DNA of 64,000 nt, from positions 62,001-126,000 of the forward strand of contig NZ_JACJPG010000189.1 in NCBI RefSeq assembly GCF_014695955.1, given 5' to 3'. A model generated the notes under the pieces. The model was not told the origin of the DNA, did not search any database, and saw nothing but the letters and a program-made list of their open reading frames with translations. The position numbers were made by a program, and so were the translations under genes. This stretch comes from Leptolyngbya sp. FACHB-36 (lineage in GTDB: Bacteria; Cyanobacteriota; Cyanobacteriia; Leptolyngbyales; Leptolyngbyaceae). Positions 42,521-51,435 of this stretch are shown here, piece by piece. Each line of letters starts with the position of its first letter. The first letter of the stretch is position 1.

Positions 42521-43297
42521 TGTCTTCGTTGCAGATACTCCCAACAGGTGCGACCAATAGTCGATGTCGTTGTACTCCCCTTCGGAGGAAGCAACTCGAT
42601 TCGCGATTTTGAAGATCGTATCCACCGTAGAAACTTGAGCGGGTTCCTCTAACAACAGTGATCGCACCTCGCTCACTGGCAGCTCTAGATAGTTGGCAAA
42701 CGCCTCAGGCGTCATTAGCTTACGTCGAGTCATTTCGGCGTAGAGGAGCGCTCTGACGACGGGCAGATTGGGATCGGGGATAATTGCGATGATACGGCTT
42801 ACAGGTGCCGCAGGCGCGGGAAGGCTCATTGCGGTGCGAACTCGACGGACCCCGATCGACAAAACACTAAGCGTTGATTCAATCTCACTCAAAACTTCAG
42901 GGATTTCGCCCTTCAGCATGATTTGAGCGAGAGACGGTGGTTCCGGCGGTGCGGTATCGTCACGCCCTTCCAAATGTGCTCTGGCGGATTCTCGTGCCCG
43001 CACAGGGTCTGTCGAGAAGCCCATGCAGATGCCGATTCGCTCTAGAGTCGGGTTCTCAAGTGCCTGCTTAACTTCTTGAGGATCTCCAGATGCCCAGTCT
43101 TGTAGCTGCTGGGGGGAAAATACTCTGCCTTTATACCCCAGCTGTCGCAAGCGGGTGTTCAATTCTTCTGCCAGATCGCTGAAGCTAACATTGCCCGCGA
43201 TCGTTCTTTCGTTGTTTACAAACTGAGCCAGTCGGCGGCGATAGTCATCATCTACATATCCTTGTCTTGCCATCTGAGGAACCCGGAAACACTCCAT
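42482..43297 (-). CDS. Putative helix-turn-helix regulator
   Basis: 271 residues on the minus strand. The C-terminal part (MTPEAFANYLELPVSEVRSL) reads as a helix-turn-helix and the N-terminal part has LAEELNTRLRQLGYKGR followed by SPQQLQDWASGD, similar to Xre-like proteins of cyanobacteria. A Pro-rich linker (about 112-123) joins them. The start could also be the ATG at 43273; neither has a strong ribosome site. It may control neighbouring cargo genes, which is inference. Confidence 0.6.
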   Translation of the reverse strand: MECFRVPQMARQGYVDDDYRRRLAQFVNNERTIAGNVSFSDLAEELNTRLRQLGYKGRVFSPQQLQDWASGDPQEVKQALENPTLERIGICMGFSTDPVRARESARAHLEGRDDTAPPEPPSLAQIMLKGEIPEVLSEIESTLSVLSIGVRRVRTAMSLPAPAAPVSRIIAIIPDPNLPVVRALLYAEMTRRKLMTPEAFANYLELPVSEVRSLLLEEPAQVSTVDTIFKIANRVASSEGEYNDIDYWSHLLGVSATKTGNPPTIVDHPRS

Positions 43298-43435
43298 CAG
43301 ATTAACCTAGTTGGTTGTCAAGAGCAATTAAAGCGTTCTACCACAGCAACGACGCTTCTGATAAAAGATTGGATAGAGGCAGGTGAAACACGTGGAGCTT
43401 CGCTTACCTTGTAATCAGATCAAAAGACAGTAAAG

Positions 43436-43768
43436 ATGCAAACTGCTCACAAAGTCTTTTTATCCGCAAGTCCCACTATTTTTGCTTTAAGTTGTTTTGC
43501 CCCTCATCTTGACGCCCGACCCAATCTTGATCGAGCGGGAACCTACTTCTTCTGTAAAGATAAATTGAATCTGAAGGAGCCCTGCATCATCGGCACTGGA
43601 TATGGCATGGGCTGTATGTATGCAATTTTGCACTGGCGTGACGGAACAAACACCGCTATAAATAAAATCAGCCATTATCCAAACCAGAGCACAGTTGCCG
43701 GATTCTGTTGCTACACAGCGGATGGGAAAGGGGCTATTGCTGTCTACCGCGATCGGAAGTTACAGTGA
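43436..43768 (+). CDS. Small Cys-rich hypothetical protein
   Basis: 110 residues with a hydrophobic, possibly exported N-terminus (KVFLSASPTIFALSCFA) and several Cys (FFCKDKLNLKEPC, GFCCYTADGKG). No family recognised. It stands alone between a minus-strand regulator and another short gene. Confidence 0.45.
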   Translation: MQTAHKVFLSASPTIFALSCFAPHLDARPNLDRAGTYFFCKDKLNLKEPCIIGTGYGMGCMYAILHWRDGTNTAINKISHYPNQSTVAGFCCYTADGKGAIAVYRDRKLQ

Positions 43769-43885
43769 TCGAGAATTACCGAGAGCGTCCTGACCTGTTA
43801 CGAAGTTAAGAAGACGAGAAACAGCATTTGCTACAAGCTCTGAGCGCGATCGCTCTTTTGATCAAATTCAAATACGTGAATCACT

Positions 43886-44233
43886 ATGGGAACGCCGGTA
43901 GGAGACATACAATTTTGGGTTAAGCAAGAAGGTAAATGGGACTGGCTTTGGATGAGTGACTACGTCATTTCGCCCAAAATCCAAGTGCATCGTTTTGGAA
44001 ATCAAATTCCCTTTCCTGATGGATTTGAATGGCTGGAAGGTGCCGAAGTTCATGTAATTCCTCTAAAGTCTTCGGACGACTGCGTTCACAAGCTTGTCAC
44101 GCCAACACCTGTTAACGTCATTACACCTGATTTTGAACGGACAGGGGTAAAGATGCACCCGTTTAAAAAGTGGGATTGTGTTTTTCAGGATAATCCCAAC
44201 TTCCAATTGAAATATCGCCCTCTCTTCTTTTAA
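43886..44233 (+). CDS. Hypothetical protein, 115 aa
   Basis: ATG 43886. Trp- and Lys-rich, beta-like (GDIQFWVKQEGKWDWLWMSD), without signal peptide. It converges with the next minus-strand gene, the two stops being nine bases apart. Function unknown. Confidence 0.45.
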   Translation: MGTPVGDIQFWVKQEGKWDWLWMSDYVISPKIQVHRFGNQIPFPDGFEWLEGAEVHVIPLKSSDDCVHKLVTPTPVNVITPDFERTGVKMHPFKKWDCVFQDNPNFQLKYRPLFF

Positions 44234-44241
44234 ACTCATTG

Positions 44242-44907
44242 CTAATTGGTAGGAAAACACCCTATTAAAGAGCATCTGTAGATTTTGACCTTGTTCCGAT
44301 TCAAAGGAACGATGTTGTTAGCTGGTAGGTTTCTTGCACGTCCTGGCGAAGTTCTAACAGGTGTTTTCTGGCTTGAGTTGGAATTTCTACACGTTACCGT
44401 TGTCTCAAGTTGCTGCTGTTGTTGTCTAAACCAAAGTGTTCCAAGATTTACATCTTCAAGAGCTAATATGAACTTTGCGTCACGAGGCTGACCGTAGAAC
44501 TGGGTATCAACAATACTATAAAAAACTTGATATACCCGCTCAGGACGTGTCGCTAGTGTATAAGGGTACGTTTGCTTTCCAAACCTTAATAGTGCATCCG
44601 TCCTGTTTTCAGGTGGGTTTGAAAAAGTTAAAGAACTATTTCTAAAACCTGGATTTCTTAGGGCAAGCGTCGGTTTACCGTCTGCCTCATTTGCTAGCTG
44701 TCCGTTCGTCGAACCTACTCCCAATATTAGCTGGGCAGATAGCCCTGCTGTTTGGCAACGAGCTTCACCAACTCGCTTGAACGTCACAGATGGTCGCCCT
44801 GCGTTTGTCGATAGATACACGTTGGAAGGTGCCGCGTGAGCAGAGGTCGGAACAGCAGTGAACAAAGTAACCAGCAAAGTCAACGCAATCAGGAATCGTC
44901 TCATCAT
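44242..44907 (-). CDS. Exported protein of unknown function
   Basis: 221 residues on the minus strand with a clear signal peptide (RRFLIALTLLVTLFTAVP, cleavage near AHA-A). The mature part has Cys pairs (ARCQTAG, VTCRNS, YRCSLIGC) and a basic C-terminal third. It has the same size and Cys-ended design as the exported protein at 38225, though I see no firm identity between them. Confidence 0.6.
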   Translation of the reverse strand: MMRRFLIALTLLVTLFTAVPTSAHAAPSNVYLSTNAGRPSVTFKRVGEARCQTAGLSAQLILGVGSTNGQLANEADGKPTLALRNPGFRNSSLTFSNPPENRTDALLRFGKQTYPYTLATRPERVYQVFYSIVDTQFYGQPRDAKFILALEDVNLGTLWFRQQQQQLETTVTCRNSNSSQKTPVRTSPGRARNLPANNIVPLNRNKVKIYRCSLIGCFPTN

Positions 44908-45235
44908 GGGTTTACGACAGTAACGACGCTTCTATTTTAACAATTGTGATTGTCAATTATAAGTAAAACTTGAATCTTCTTTACTTCCAAAACTGCTACG
45001 TCCTTTGCGACGAATGCATCCAGGACCGATCGCATTTTCAGAACCTCTGTTTTGTTGTGGAAATTTCAGACAAGCCGCTTGTCGAACCTCTGTTTATGGC
45101 TTTTATAGTACTAATGTTCTAAAATAGTTATTGGCAGACAACTGCTACTCTTCTCGTACCTACCAAAACACGCTACCGCAGTAGCCAGATGAGTTGACGT
45201 ATGGGAAGATCACACTACAAGGCTGTTGTTGACAT
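44908..45235. other. 328-bp A+T-rich gap, probable promoters
   Basis: No gene seen. It separates a minus-strand gene from the PIN unit, so it should hold two divergent promoters. A 12-bp direct repeat GAACCTCTGTTT occurs at 45041-45052 and 45084-45095. Confidence 0.4.
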
Positions 45236-46018
45236 ATGCAAGGAAGGAACGACTCAACATCCAATGTGACTCGGAGTAGTGACCACGCGACTCTGACCAT
45301 AAACATTGAGGGTCCATACTTTCCACTTGCGAAGTTTCGCAGGGCGCTAGACAGCTTCATTGATTTGCTCACAGAAATTGACAAAGAAACATCTGAAAAC
45401 GGTGACCTCACTGTCGAATGGGCAATCTCATCAATCGAAACTGGCAGCATTCACATCACGGCTGTTGCAAATCCGGTTAACGAGGAAATACATCAATCTA
45501 GACCTAGCCAAGTAATCGAAACCATCACCCATGGGATCGATCAGTTGCAAGAGTCTCCTGTAATTCCGACTGGTTTTAGTGAAGCAGCCCTTAAACACAC
45601 TAAAACATTTAGTGAGCTTGTCGATCCGGACGACTTTGCTGAGATTCGACTTAGAAGCAATGGATGGACTACAAATATTGCTCCACGCCTTGCTGGTAAT
45701 GTTGACGAAATTACTAAGACAACTCAAAAATTCTATGGCTCGATCGAGGGAACGCTAGTTTCAATTAGTGTGGCTGCTAGGCAAGTGCTTGGTATTCGTA
45801 GCTCGATCGAAGGTAGAACAATCCGATGCTATTTCAAGGACGAGTTATTTGAAGTCGCTAAGGAAGCACTGGGACGCAGAGTTTATGTTTTCGGAATAAT
45901 TCGGCAGCGACAGCATGGACCTAAAATCAACATTCAGGTTGATGAACTGAGAATCTTGCCGTCTGAAAACGACATGCCGAGCGTGAGCGACATTCTAGCT
46001 AAGTTGAGGGGTGGATAG
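45236..46018 (+). CDS. Partner protein of a PIN-domain toxin
   Basis: 260 residues. The N-terminal half has strands and a long helix (FRRALDSFIDLLTEIDKETS, EWAISSIETGSIHITAVAN). The last 90 residues (GSIEGTLVSISV, RTIRCYFKDELFEVAKEALG, RVYVFGIIRQRQHGPKINIQ) look like an OB- or swapped-hairpin beta domain. The TAG overlaps the GTG of the PIN gene, so the two are coupled. It would act as antitoxin or regulator, but it is much larger than usual VapB partners and I see no ribbon-helix-helix or AbrB unit. Confidence 0.6.
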   Translation: MQGRNDSTSNVTRSSDHATLTINIEGPYFPLAKFRRALDSFIDLLTEIDKETSENGDLTVEWAISSIETGSIHITAVANPVNEEIHQSRPSQVIETITHGIDQLQESPVIPTGFSEAALKHTKTFSELVDPDDFAEIRLRSNGWTTNIAPRLAGNVDEITKTTQKFYGSIEGTLVSISVAARQVLGIRSSIEGRTIRCYFKDELFEVAKEALGRRVYVFGIIRQRQHGPKINIQVDELRILPSENDMPSVSDILAKLRGG

Positions 46019-46536
46019 TGACAGATAGACAACGCCATTACCTCGACTCTGGTGTATTTTCAGGTTTTCTTAATGGTGAAGCAGAACCGGAAAACTTCCA
46101 CGAGTGTGAAAATGTTATTCGTGCGGCTGAACAAAAGCTGATTCTAGCTTTTACGTCGGCATTTACAATGGCAGAGGTCGTTTATATCAAGCCACGACCA
46201 GGCACTGAGTCTCTTCCAATCAATGTACAAGAGGAAATCATCTCCGACCTTCTCAACAGTACTTGGTTGGAGCGAGTAGCCTTTGAGCCAGATATGGCTG
46301 AAATCAATCGCTACTTGATCAGGCAGTACGGCGAGGGAAAGAAGGGTTTGAAGCCATACGACTCACTTCATCTTGCGACGGCAATCCGAATGCAGGTTGA
46401 CTACTTTAATACGCTCGATGATGCGCTGATAAGGCTTCTTCCTTCTTCAGTCAGTTACCCTCCCCGCTATCCAAAACCAGTAATTATCCAGCGTCCATTT
46501 GTGGATAATTTTCAAATGGGACTGCCCTCGCTGTGA
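46018..46536 (+). CDS. PIN-domain ribonuclease (VapC-like)
   Basis: 172 residues from GTG 46018, overlapping the previous TAG. PIN features are in order: YLDSGVFSGFL with the first Asp, a helix and then FTSAFTMAEVV with the conserved Glu, KPYDSLHLATAIRM with the third Asp, and NTLDDALIRL with the fourth. These acids bind Mg or Mn for RNA cleavage. Such proteins are toxins of type II systems. The upstream gene is the presumed antitoxin. Confidence 0.78.
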   Translation: MTDRQRHYLDSGVFSGFLNGEAEPENFHECENVIRAAEQKLILAFTSAFTMAEVVYIKPRPGTESLPINVQEEIISDLLNSTWLERVAFEPDMAEINRYLIRQYGEGKKGLKPYDSLHLATAIRMQVDYFNTLDDALIRLLPSSVSYPPRYPKPVIIQRPFVDNFQMGLPSL

Positions 46537-46692
46537 GTGAATGGTTTCACCGGTAGGCGAGTAGGTGAGGTTGTAAAATTGGGCTTAGTGAAAGGGCACT
46601 CTAAAATCAACCCTGGGAAGACACTTCCAGTGGAGTTTCTGTAATGCAAATACCCTTTTTGGGTATCCAACACACCTGCAAGTAAACATAGT

Positions 46693-46971
46693 TCATCGCA
46701 CTAGCTTCCTAGTGGCGTGGTACGCAAGCCAAGCTTCAAACTGAAGACGGTCCTCATAGATCCGGCAATCTTCTTCCTGGGGTAAGAAGTGCACCTCAAC
46801 GCCCATATATCGAGCAAGTGAGTCAAAGAACTCAATAGGGCTATACTTGCCGCAACTACTCAAGAAGGGTTGTTTCAACTCTTCTCGGAAGGTAATGCCA
46901 GCGATCGTTCGATGGGACTGTTGAAGCACTTCGTTGAATTGATCGAAGTTAAATGACAAAGCCGATCTCAT
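46693..46971 (-). CDS. Hypothetical protein next to the IS element
   Basis: I take ATG at 46971 (92 residues) because AGGAG lies about a dozen bases upstream; the in-frame longer version would begin inside the IS end. The protein has FREELKQPFLSSCGKYSP and EFFDSLARYMGVEVHFL, cytoplasmic and mixed helix/strand. The IS left end is 60 bases upstream of the start, so its promoter may have been displaced. Confidence 0.5.
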   Translation of the reverse strand: MRSALSFNFDQFNEVLQQSHRTIAGITFREELKQPFLSSCGKYSPIEFFDSLARYMGVEVHFLPQEEDCRIYEDRLQFEAWLAYHATRKLVR

Positions 46972-47030
46972 ACGCGATCGACTCTCCTGAGGCAAGACTG
47001 GTTCCAGAATACACGCTAGTACTACAGTTA

Positions 47031-48341
47031 CAATAGTCCGGACATTTTTTAAGCGGAAGTAGACAGGAAGGCTACCCATCGACTAGGGTGCGAGTAACAA
47101 CACAAACACCGGATGGATAGCCAGATGGAAGCCATTGTACAGAGCCTGCTGGCAACAGTGGGCGGTTTCGCAAACCGCAAACCAAGTTTTTAGTCACCCT
47201 GTTCTCAACGATTCTGATTGCAGTAGGCAAAGTGAACTTCACCAACTTGAGCCGTTACAGTGCGTTGAACGAGCGCACCTACCGACGGCAATTCGAGCAG
47301 GAAGTCGAGTTTGCCCAGTTGAATCGCACCTTAGTTGAGCAGTACACCGACCCAACCCATCAACTGTTGGCGGTGATGGACTGCTCGTTCATCGCTAAAA
47401 GCGGCAAAGCCACTTGCGGGCGTGACTGGTACTGGAACGGCTGTGCCAACCGAGTAGAGCAGGGCTTAGAGGTCTCGCTGATCGGCGTAGTCGATGTCGA
47501 AGCGCAAACGGGCTATGCTCTTTCAGCGCAGCAGACCTTTGCTCAAAAAGACTTGCCAGACCTGACGCGGATGGATCAATATCTCTACCACCTCGATACG
47601 ATGCGCTGTGAGTTGCCGCCTAGCGTCAAGTACTTAGCCGTCGATGGAGCCTATGCTAAGGAGAACTTCATCACTGGAGCGGTGCAGCTTGAGTTGCACG
47701 TGATCAGCAAATTGCGCTGCGACGCGAACTTGCGCTGGCTCTACATGGGTGAGCAAAAACCGCGTGGCAGAAGACGCAAATACGACGGCAAAGTCGAGTT
47801 GAGCCATCAGGAGCGATTGACGTTTGTTGAGACGCTACGGCCTGGGGTGGATCTGTACACTGCCACTGTGTTCCATGTTTCGCTCAAGCGCACAATTCGA
47901 TTGGCCTATCCGCTGAATCGCAGCAATCCGACAAAGCCCCGGTTTGTGGTGTTGTTTTCGACCGATGTTGAGCAAGACCCGCTTGAGATCTACCGCCTCT
48001 ACAGCCTGCGCTTTCAGGTGGAATTTCTGTTTCGTGATGCCAAGCAGTTCACCGGGCTGGCCGATTGTCAAGCCCGTGACTGCGTCAAATTGGAGTTTCA
48101 CTTCAACGCCAGTTTCACCGCGCTTAATCTTGCTAAAATCGAAGCGCACCAACAGCATCATGCGGGCACACCGCTGACCTTCTCGATGGCAAGTATGAAG
48201 CGACGTGCCCTCAATGAGCATCTGCTTGAGCGCTTTATTTCCAACTTAGACCTCTCACCGAGCGTGATTAAAGCTCATCCCAACTACGAAAAGCTCAGGA
48301 ATTACGGCATGATTGCCGCTTAAATCCTGTCCGAACTATTG
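47031..48341 (+). mobile_element. IS4-family insertion sequence with decayed transposase
   Basis: The ends CAATAGTCCGGACA...TTTAAGCG (47031-47055) and the complement of 48317-48341 match as 25-bp imperfect terminal inverted repeats. The element is about 1.3 kb with one transposase frame, which is broken near its start. I could not see a convincing target duplication on the flanks. A third end-like sequence lies at 49008-49027. Confidence 0.75.
47113..48323 (+). pseudogene. IS4-type DDE transposase, frameshifted
   Basis: The main frame has the IS4 signature YSLRFQVEFLFRDAK (Y-x2-R-x3-E-x6-K), with VMDCSFIAKSGK and LAVDGAYAKEN holding the first two Asp. Its natural N-terminus (MDSQMEAIVQSLLATVGG from ATG 47113) is in another frame. 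The join would be at GGTTTCGC (47164-47171): adding one T there restores a continuous protein running into RKPQTKFLVTLFSTIL. No classical slippery heptamer is seen, so a one-base loss is more likely than programmed slippage. A shorter start at GTG 47232 leaves 363 residues. Confidence 0.7.
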
Positions 48342-48372
48342 ATTTATAGAAGATTGAGATAAGGCAAATCAG

Positions 48373-48789
48373 TTACATTGGCATATCAAACTGTTCTGGG
48401 AAGGGATCGCTGACGAGTTGACTATATCCAGTGGAGCCGTAAGATGTTGGCGCTTCTGCTGAATAGCGGTACTGAAACGATGGAGGCAGTGGGAACCAAG
48501 ATAGATAATTGAACGTTAGGCTGTATGAGCAGCCGCCACCCAAAGTTTGACCTTGTGCAGTTGTAGAACCCATTTCTCCTATAACAATAGGTCCTGCCAT
48601 TCTGGTAACGCTCCATACTTCTGCCCTCACTTCAAATTGGTCACAGGACACAGATTTGGAATCAGCGATCGACGTTGTTAGCTCTCCTTGAACGGTGTGT
48701 GAACGAGTTGTAGCTAGAGCTGCAATTGCGCCCGTAACACCTAAAGCGACGACTCCAACGAAGAACAAATTACGGGGTCTCGAAAACAT
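48373..48789 (-). CDS. Small membrane-anchored hypothetical protein
   Basis: I choose ATG at 48789 because GGAAGGAG lies just upstream, at proper distance; a longer version would need TTG. 138 residues with a membrane helix or signal anchor (LFFVGVVALGVTGAIAAL) and a Ser/Tyr-rich exposed part with two Cys (SVSCDQFEV, GGGCSYSL). It lies between the IS right end and a second IS-end-like sequence. Confidence 0.6.
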   Translation of the reverse strand: MFSRPRNLFFVGVVALGVTGAIAALATTRSHTVQGELTTSIADSKSVSCDQFEVRAEVWSVTRMAGPIVIGEMGSTTAQGQTLGGGCSYSLTFNYLSWFPLPPSFQYRYSAEAPTSYGSTGYSQLVSDPFPEQFDMPM

Positions 48790-49007
48790 CGAATTGACAC
48801 TCCTTCCATAGTTCAATCAAACTTCTTAGTTTTTGGAGACGATGTAAGTCTTGGTGATGTTCCAGAAGTGGAGTTTAGCGATGCAAAAAAGTGAATTGAA
48901 ACTCAAGAGCGGAATAAAGCCATTTTTTCAAAGTTAGCCATGCCCCAAGTTTGAAAAAAAAGATCCACTCCACGATTAAATCAGAGGTTGAGCTTCAAAA
49001 CCTGCTC

Positions 49008-49027
49008 AAATTCTGTCCGAAGTATTG
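49008..49027. repeat. Solitary IS-end-like sequence
   Basis: AAATTCTGTCCGAAGTATTG matches 18 of 20 bases with the right end of the IS at 48322-48341, in the same orientation. It suggests an older insertion or a longer composite unit. Confidence 0.65.
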
Positions 49028-49063
49028 ATAGTAGAAACTAAGAGATTGAATCTAGAAATATAG

Positions 49064-49636
49064 TTAATTGGGAAATAACTTCTCCGTGTTGCAGGCAGGA
49101 CACTCCGTTGCTTTGATGTGTCGCTCGATCACTCTCTCGATCGCTCTGACAGTCTCGGCATCTAGCCGCCGCAGTCCCTGTGCTCCCTTAAACGTCATTA
49201 GTTCAGGCAACGCAAGAACGTTACCGAGTTGGAATGCGTAGCGCGGATTTTGCCAGTCGCCAACAGCGCGTTCTAGCTCTGTTTAGGCTTCAATTTCTAT
49301 TCCTGTTCCTATTGCTTGAGGGTGGGAGTGCCTCATAACCCGGCAGTCAGTTAATTCACAAACTGCGACAATTGCCCCTAACGGGTAGCTTTTGACTTCA
49401 CAGATGCCGCGCTGATGTGAGCCAGACAGTTGAAAGACTTGATCAATGAGGTGTAATCCTTCTGCATCGACCTGACGTTTCGCGGCATGGATTGCGATCA
49501 AACCTCGGTAGGCGGTGTACCACGATCGGGTTTCATATTGCTTCAACCTCCAAGCAATGAAAGATGCCCACGGTTGCCAGAGGCTTAAAATCCGAATCTC
49601 TTGACTTGTAGGGTCGATCGAGGTAGGTGAGATCAC
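49064..49636 (-). pseudogene. ASCH-domain protein interrupted by an in-frame stop
   Basis: The frame from ATG 49636 gives EIRILSLWQPWASFIAWRLK and YETRSW...IAIHAAKRQ, a clear ASCH fold, then a TAA at 49283-49285. Beyond it the same frame stays open for 73 more codons with ERAVGDWQNPRYAFQLGNV and KGAQGLRRLDAE, which matches the end of the intact paralogue at 62895. So a single nonsense change truncates the gene. The 117-residue product might still be made, but it lacks the C-terminal third. ASCH domains bind or act on RNA or modified nucleosides. Confidence 0.75.
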
Positions 49637-49851
49637 TTGCCCATCCTCTCTTTGTCTGGCGTGAATTCAACTAGAGATTGCAATGTGATGTCTGCGGTTC
49701 TGCCCAGCTTACGAAGGCTCATACATAAGGACTTCAGCGTATTGCCATCAATGCGTGGCTGCTATGTTGGGCGTAAGCAGTACTGGTGGGTGGTTCTCAT
49801 GCGGCTGGTTCAAAGAGCAATACTGAGGAGGTAATTGCTTTCTTTACCTCA

Positions 49852-50607
49852 TTAGCTTCCAGACCCACCTCCCAATAAACCAAGAACTTTTTGAGCATTC
49901 TCTGCGATTTGAGACAGTTTAGGATCAGATGCTGCAACGTAGATCCGTGTTAGGATTGCGCGAGCCAAATTACGCTTTGATATTGACTCTACCCTTTGAC
50001 TGAGTAACTCAAGTTGACTAACTAACGCCTCAACTTTTTTAACCTGATCTTGATCCTTTGCCTCTAGGTCTTCGATTCTAAGTCTTAGGTCTTCGATAAA
50101 GTGTTCCAGATTACTCCTGATTTCAGTAACCTCTTCTTTAGTAGCTGCCTCATCTGCGACTTGAGCTATGAGTTCTTCCAGATTCTCAAGTTGCTGGTGT
50201 TGTTGTTCAATCTTTCGGTCTATAGGTTCATAACGAATCTCTTCAAGCAGTCTCCCGACCCAGGACTCAATTGCCGTAATCATTTCCGCTGAATCAGTTA
50301 AAGTAATTTTTTCGTTCTGAGAAATTTCACCTGGACAGAATTCAGCCTCAATCTTGAACTCATGTACCACTCTTGAGCTAGTAATGGAGAATATGTTTGG
50401 CTGACTATCTACAGCAATTCTTTTCGATTTCTCTAATGGAATCCTTGCTTGAAAATACTTATCCTGTTGCAGAAGATACAAAACTTTCAAAACTATATGA
50501 GAACGATTTTGCTTTTCATCTATTTTGAAGTCTTGGAAAAGTAAGGTTGGAGGGTTGTCGAGGACTCTCCGAATTTCCTGAATGAACTTCACGCGTATTG
50601 TAGACAT
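49852..50607 (-). CDS. Coiled-coil hypothetical protein
   Basis: 251 residues. The N-terminal half is a mixed domain (SHIVLKVLYLLQQDKYFQAR), the C-terminal part a long coiled coil (EQQHQQLENLEELIAQVADE, LEAKDQDQVKKVEALVSQL) and the end is a Gly-rich LGLLGGGSGS. It has no membrane helix or enzymatic motif. Function unknown. It is the gene after the repressor on the same strand. Confidence 0.6.
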   Translation of the reverse strand: MSTIRVKFIQEIRRVLDNPPTLLFQDFKIDEKQNRSHIVLKVLYLLQQDKYFQARIPLEKSKRIAVDSQPNIFSITSSRVVHEFKIEAEFCPGEISQNEKITLTDSAEMITAIESWVGRLLEEIRYEPIDRKIEQQHQQLENLEELIAQVADEAATKEEVTEIRSNLEHFIEDLRLRIEDLEAKDQDQVKKVEALVSQLELLSQRVESISKRNLARAILTRIYVAASDPKLSQIAENAQKVLGLLGGGSGS

Positions 50608-50874
50608 CTTGAAGTCTGTTCTCCCGTAGTAAATATTTAGACAGTTCTAAGGCTTATTCTAAGAACCTGTTTGAAAAGCCCTCTAGCGTGTGTTCAACTA
50701 CCCTGACCACCGAGGAACTAATACCAGAGAATCAGGGTTCTGGAATTTACGATCACTTCGTTCACTGCAAGTAGGGACATCAGTGAATTGATCGCGAAGC
50801 AGGACTTGGCGGGTAGCTGCGATCGCTGGCTCAAAGGAAGTGAGGGCAAGGACAGAGGATCAAGAGTGGATGAG

Positions 50875-51267
50875 TTAAGCATCGCTTTCATCCTTCTCAA
50901 TCTCACTTTTCTTCGGCTGACCACTAACGGTATATCTACTGGGGGGCAAATTTTGATCGGGCAATCCTGGAATATTGGGTTTTGGAACCCCTGGAATTCT
51001 CGAAGTAAGCAGGCTTGGGGGTATATGTGTTGGTGTGTCAAAACGAACCCCAAAGTCAACACCTAGTGCTCGCTCAATCCCTCTAAGGACTTCCTCAGTA
51101 ATATACTGTCGCTCACCCTTCTCAATCTGATACCAATAAGCAGTTGAAATTCCAGCTTCGGTCGCAAGAGTTTGAGCAGATTTACCGCTTGACTCTCGAA
51201 GCTCTTTGACCTGTTTCTCTAATTCAGGAACCGACACCCGGATTTGCCGTACAACATCCATTAACAT
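50875..51267 (-). CDS. Xre-family repressor
   Basis: I take ATG 51267, which has GGAGG about a dozen bases upstream (overlapping a longer TTG start). 130 residues. Residues about 20-75 form the Cro/CI helix-turn-helix (SAQTLATEAGISTAYWYQIE, KGERQYITEEVLRGIERALG); the remaining half is a Pro-rich tail with no protease domain. It faces away from the early gene block across a region with three AGTATA repeats, as expected for a phage repressor that also controls itself. A peptidase-type S24 domain is absent, so induction would not go through RecA self-cleavage of this protein. Confidence 0.72.
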   Translation of the reverse strand: MLMDVVRQIRVSVPELEKQVKELRESSGKSAQTLATEAGISTAYWYQIEKGERQYITEEVLRGIERALGVDFGVRFDTPTHIPPSLLTSRIPGVPKPNIPGLPDQNLPPSRYTVSGQPKKSEIEKDESDA

Positions 51268-51313
51268 ATGCTCGAACACCTCCAACTATTCTACGCGGCT
51301 TTACTGCACCTTT

Positions 51314-51356
51314 AGTATACACCAGTTGACAACAGCAGTATACAACACTAGTATAT
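51314..51356. promoter_or_regulatory. Divergent control region with AGTATA repeats
   Basis: AGTATAC at 51314-51320 and 51337-51343, and AGTATAT at 51350-51356. The rightward promoter TTGACA (51326-51331), 17 bases, TAGTAT (51349-51354) carries one repeat in its spacer and one on its -10 box. Probable operators of the Xre protein. Confidence 0.65.
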
Positions 51357-51435
51357 GAATAAGACATAGAGAAAGCGCCCCGGTCTGGACAACTAAAGCG
51401 CTTTCCCATCCACCCCTTACGGAGCTATCCAAATT

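Noticed and set aside
47113-47232. Programmed frameshift in the IS4 transposase
   Set aside because: No X XXY YYZ heptamer lies in the overlap of the two frames; a single lost base explains it more simply.
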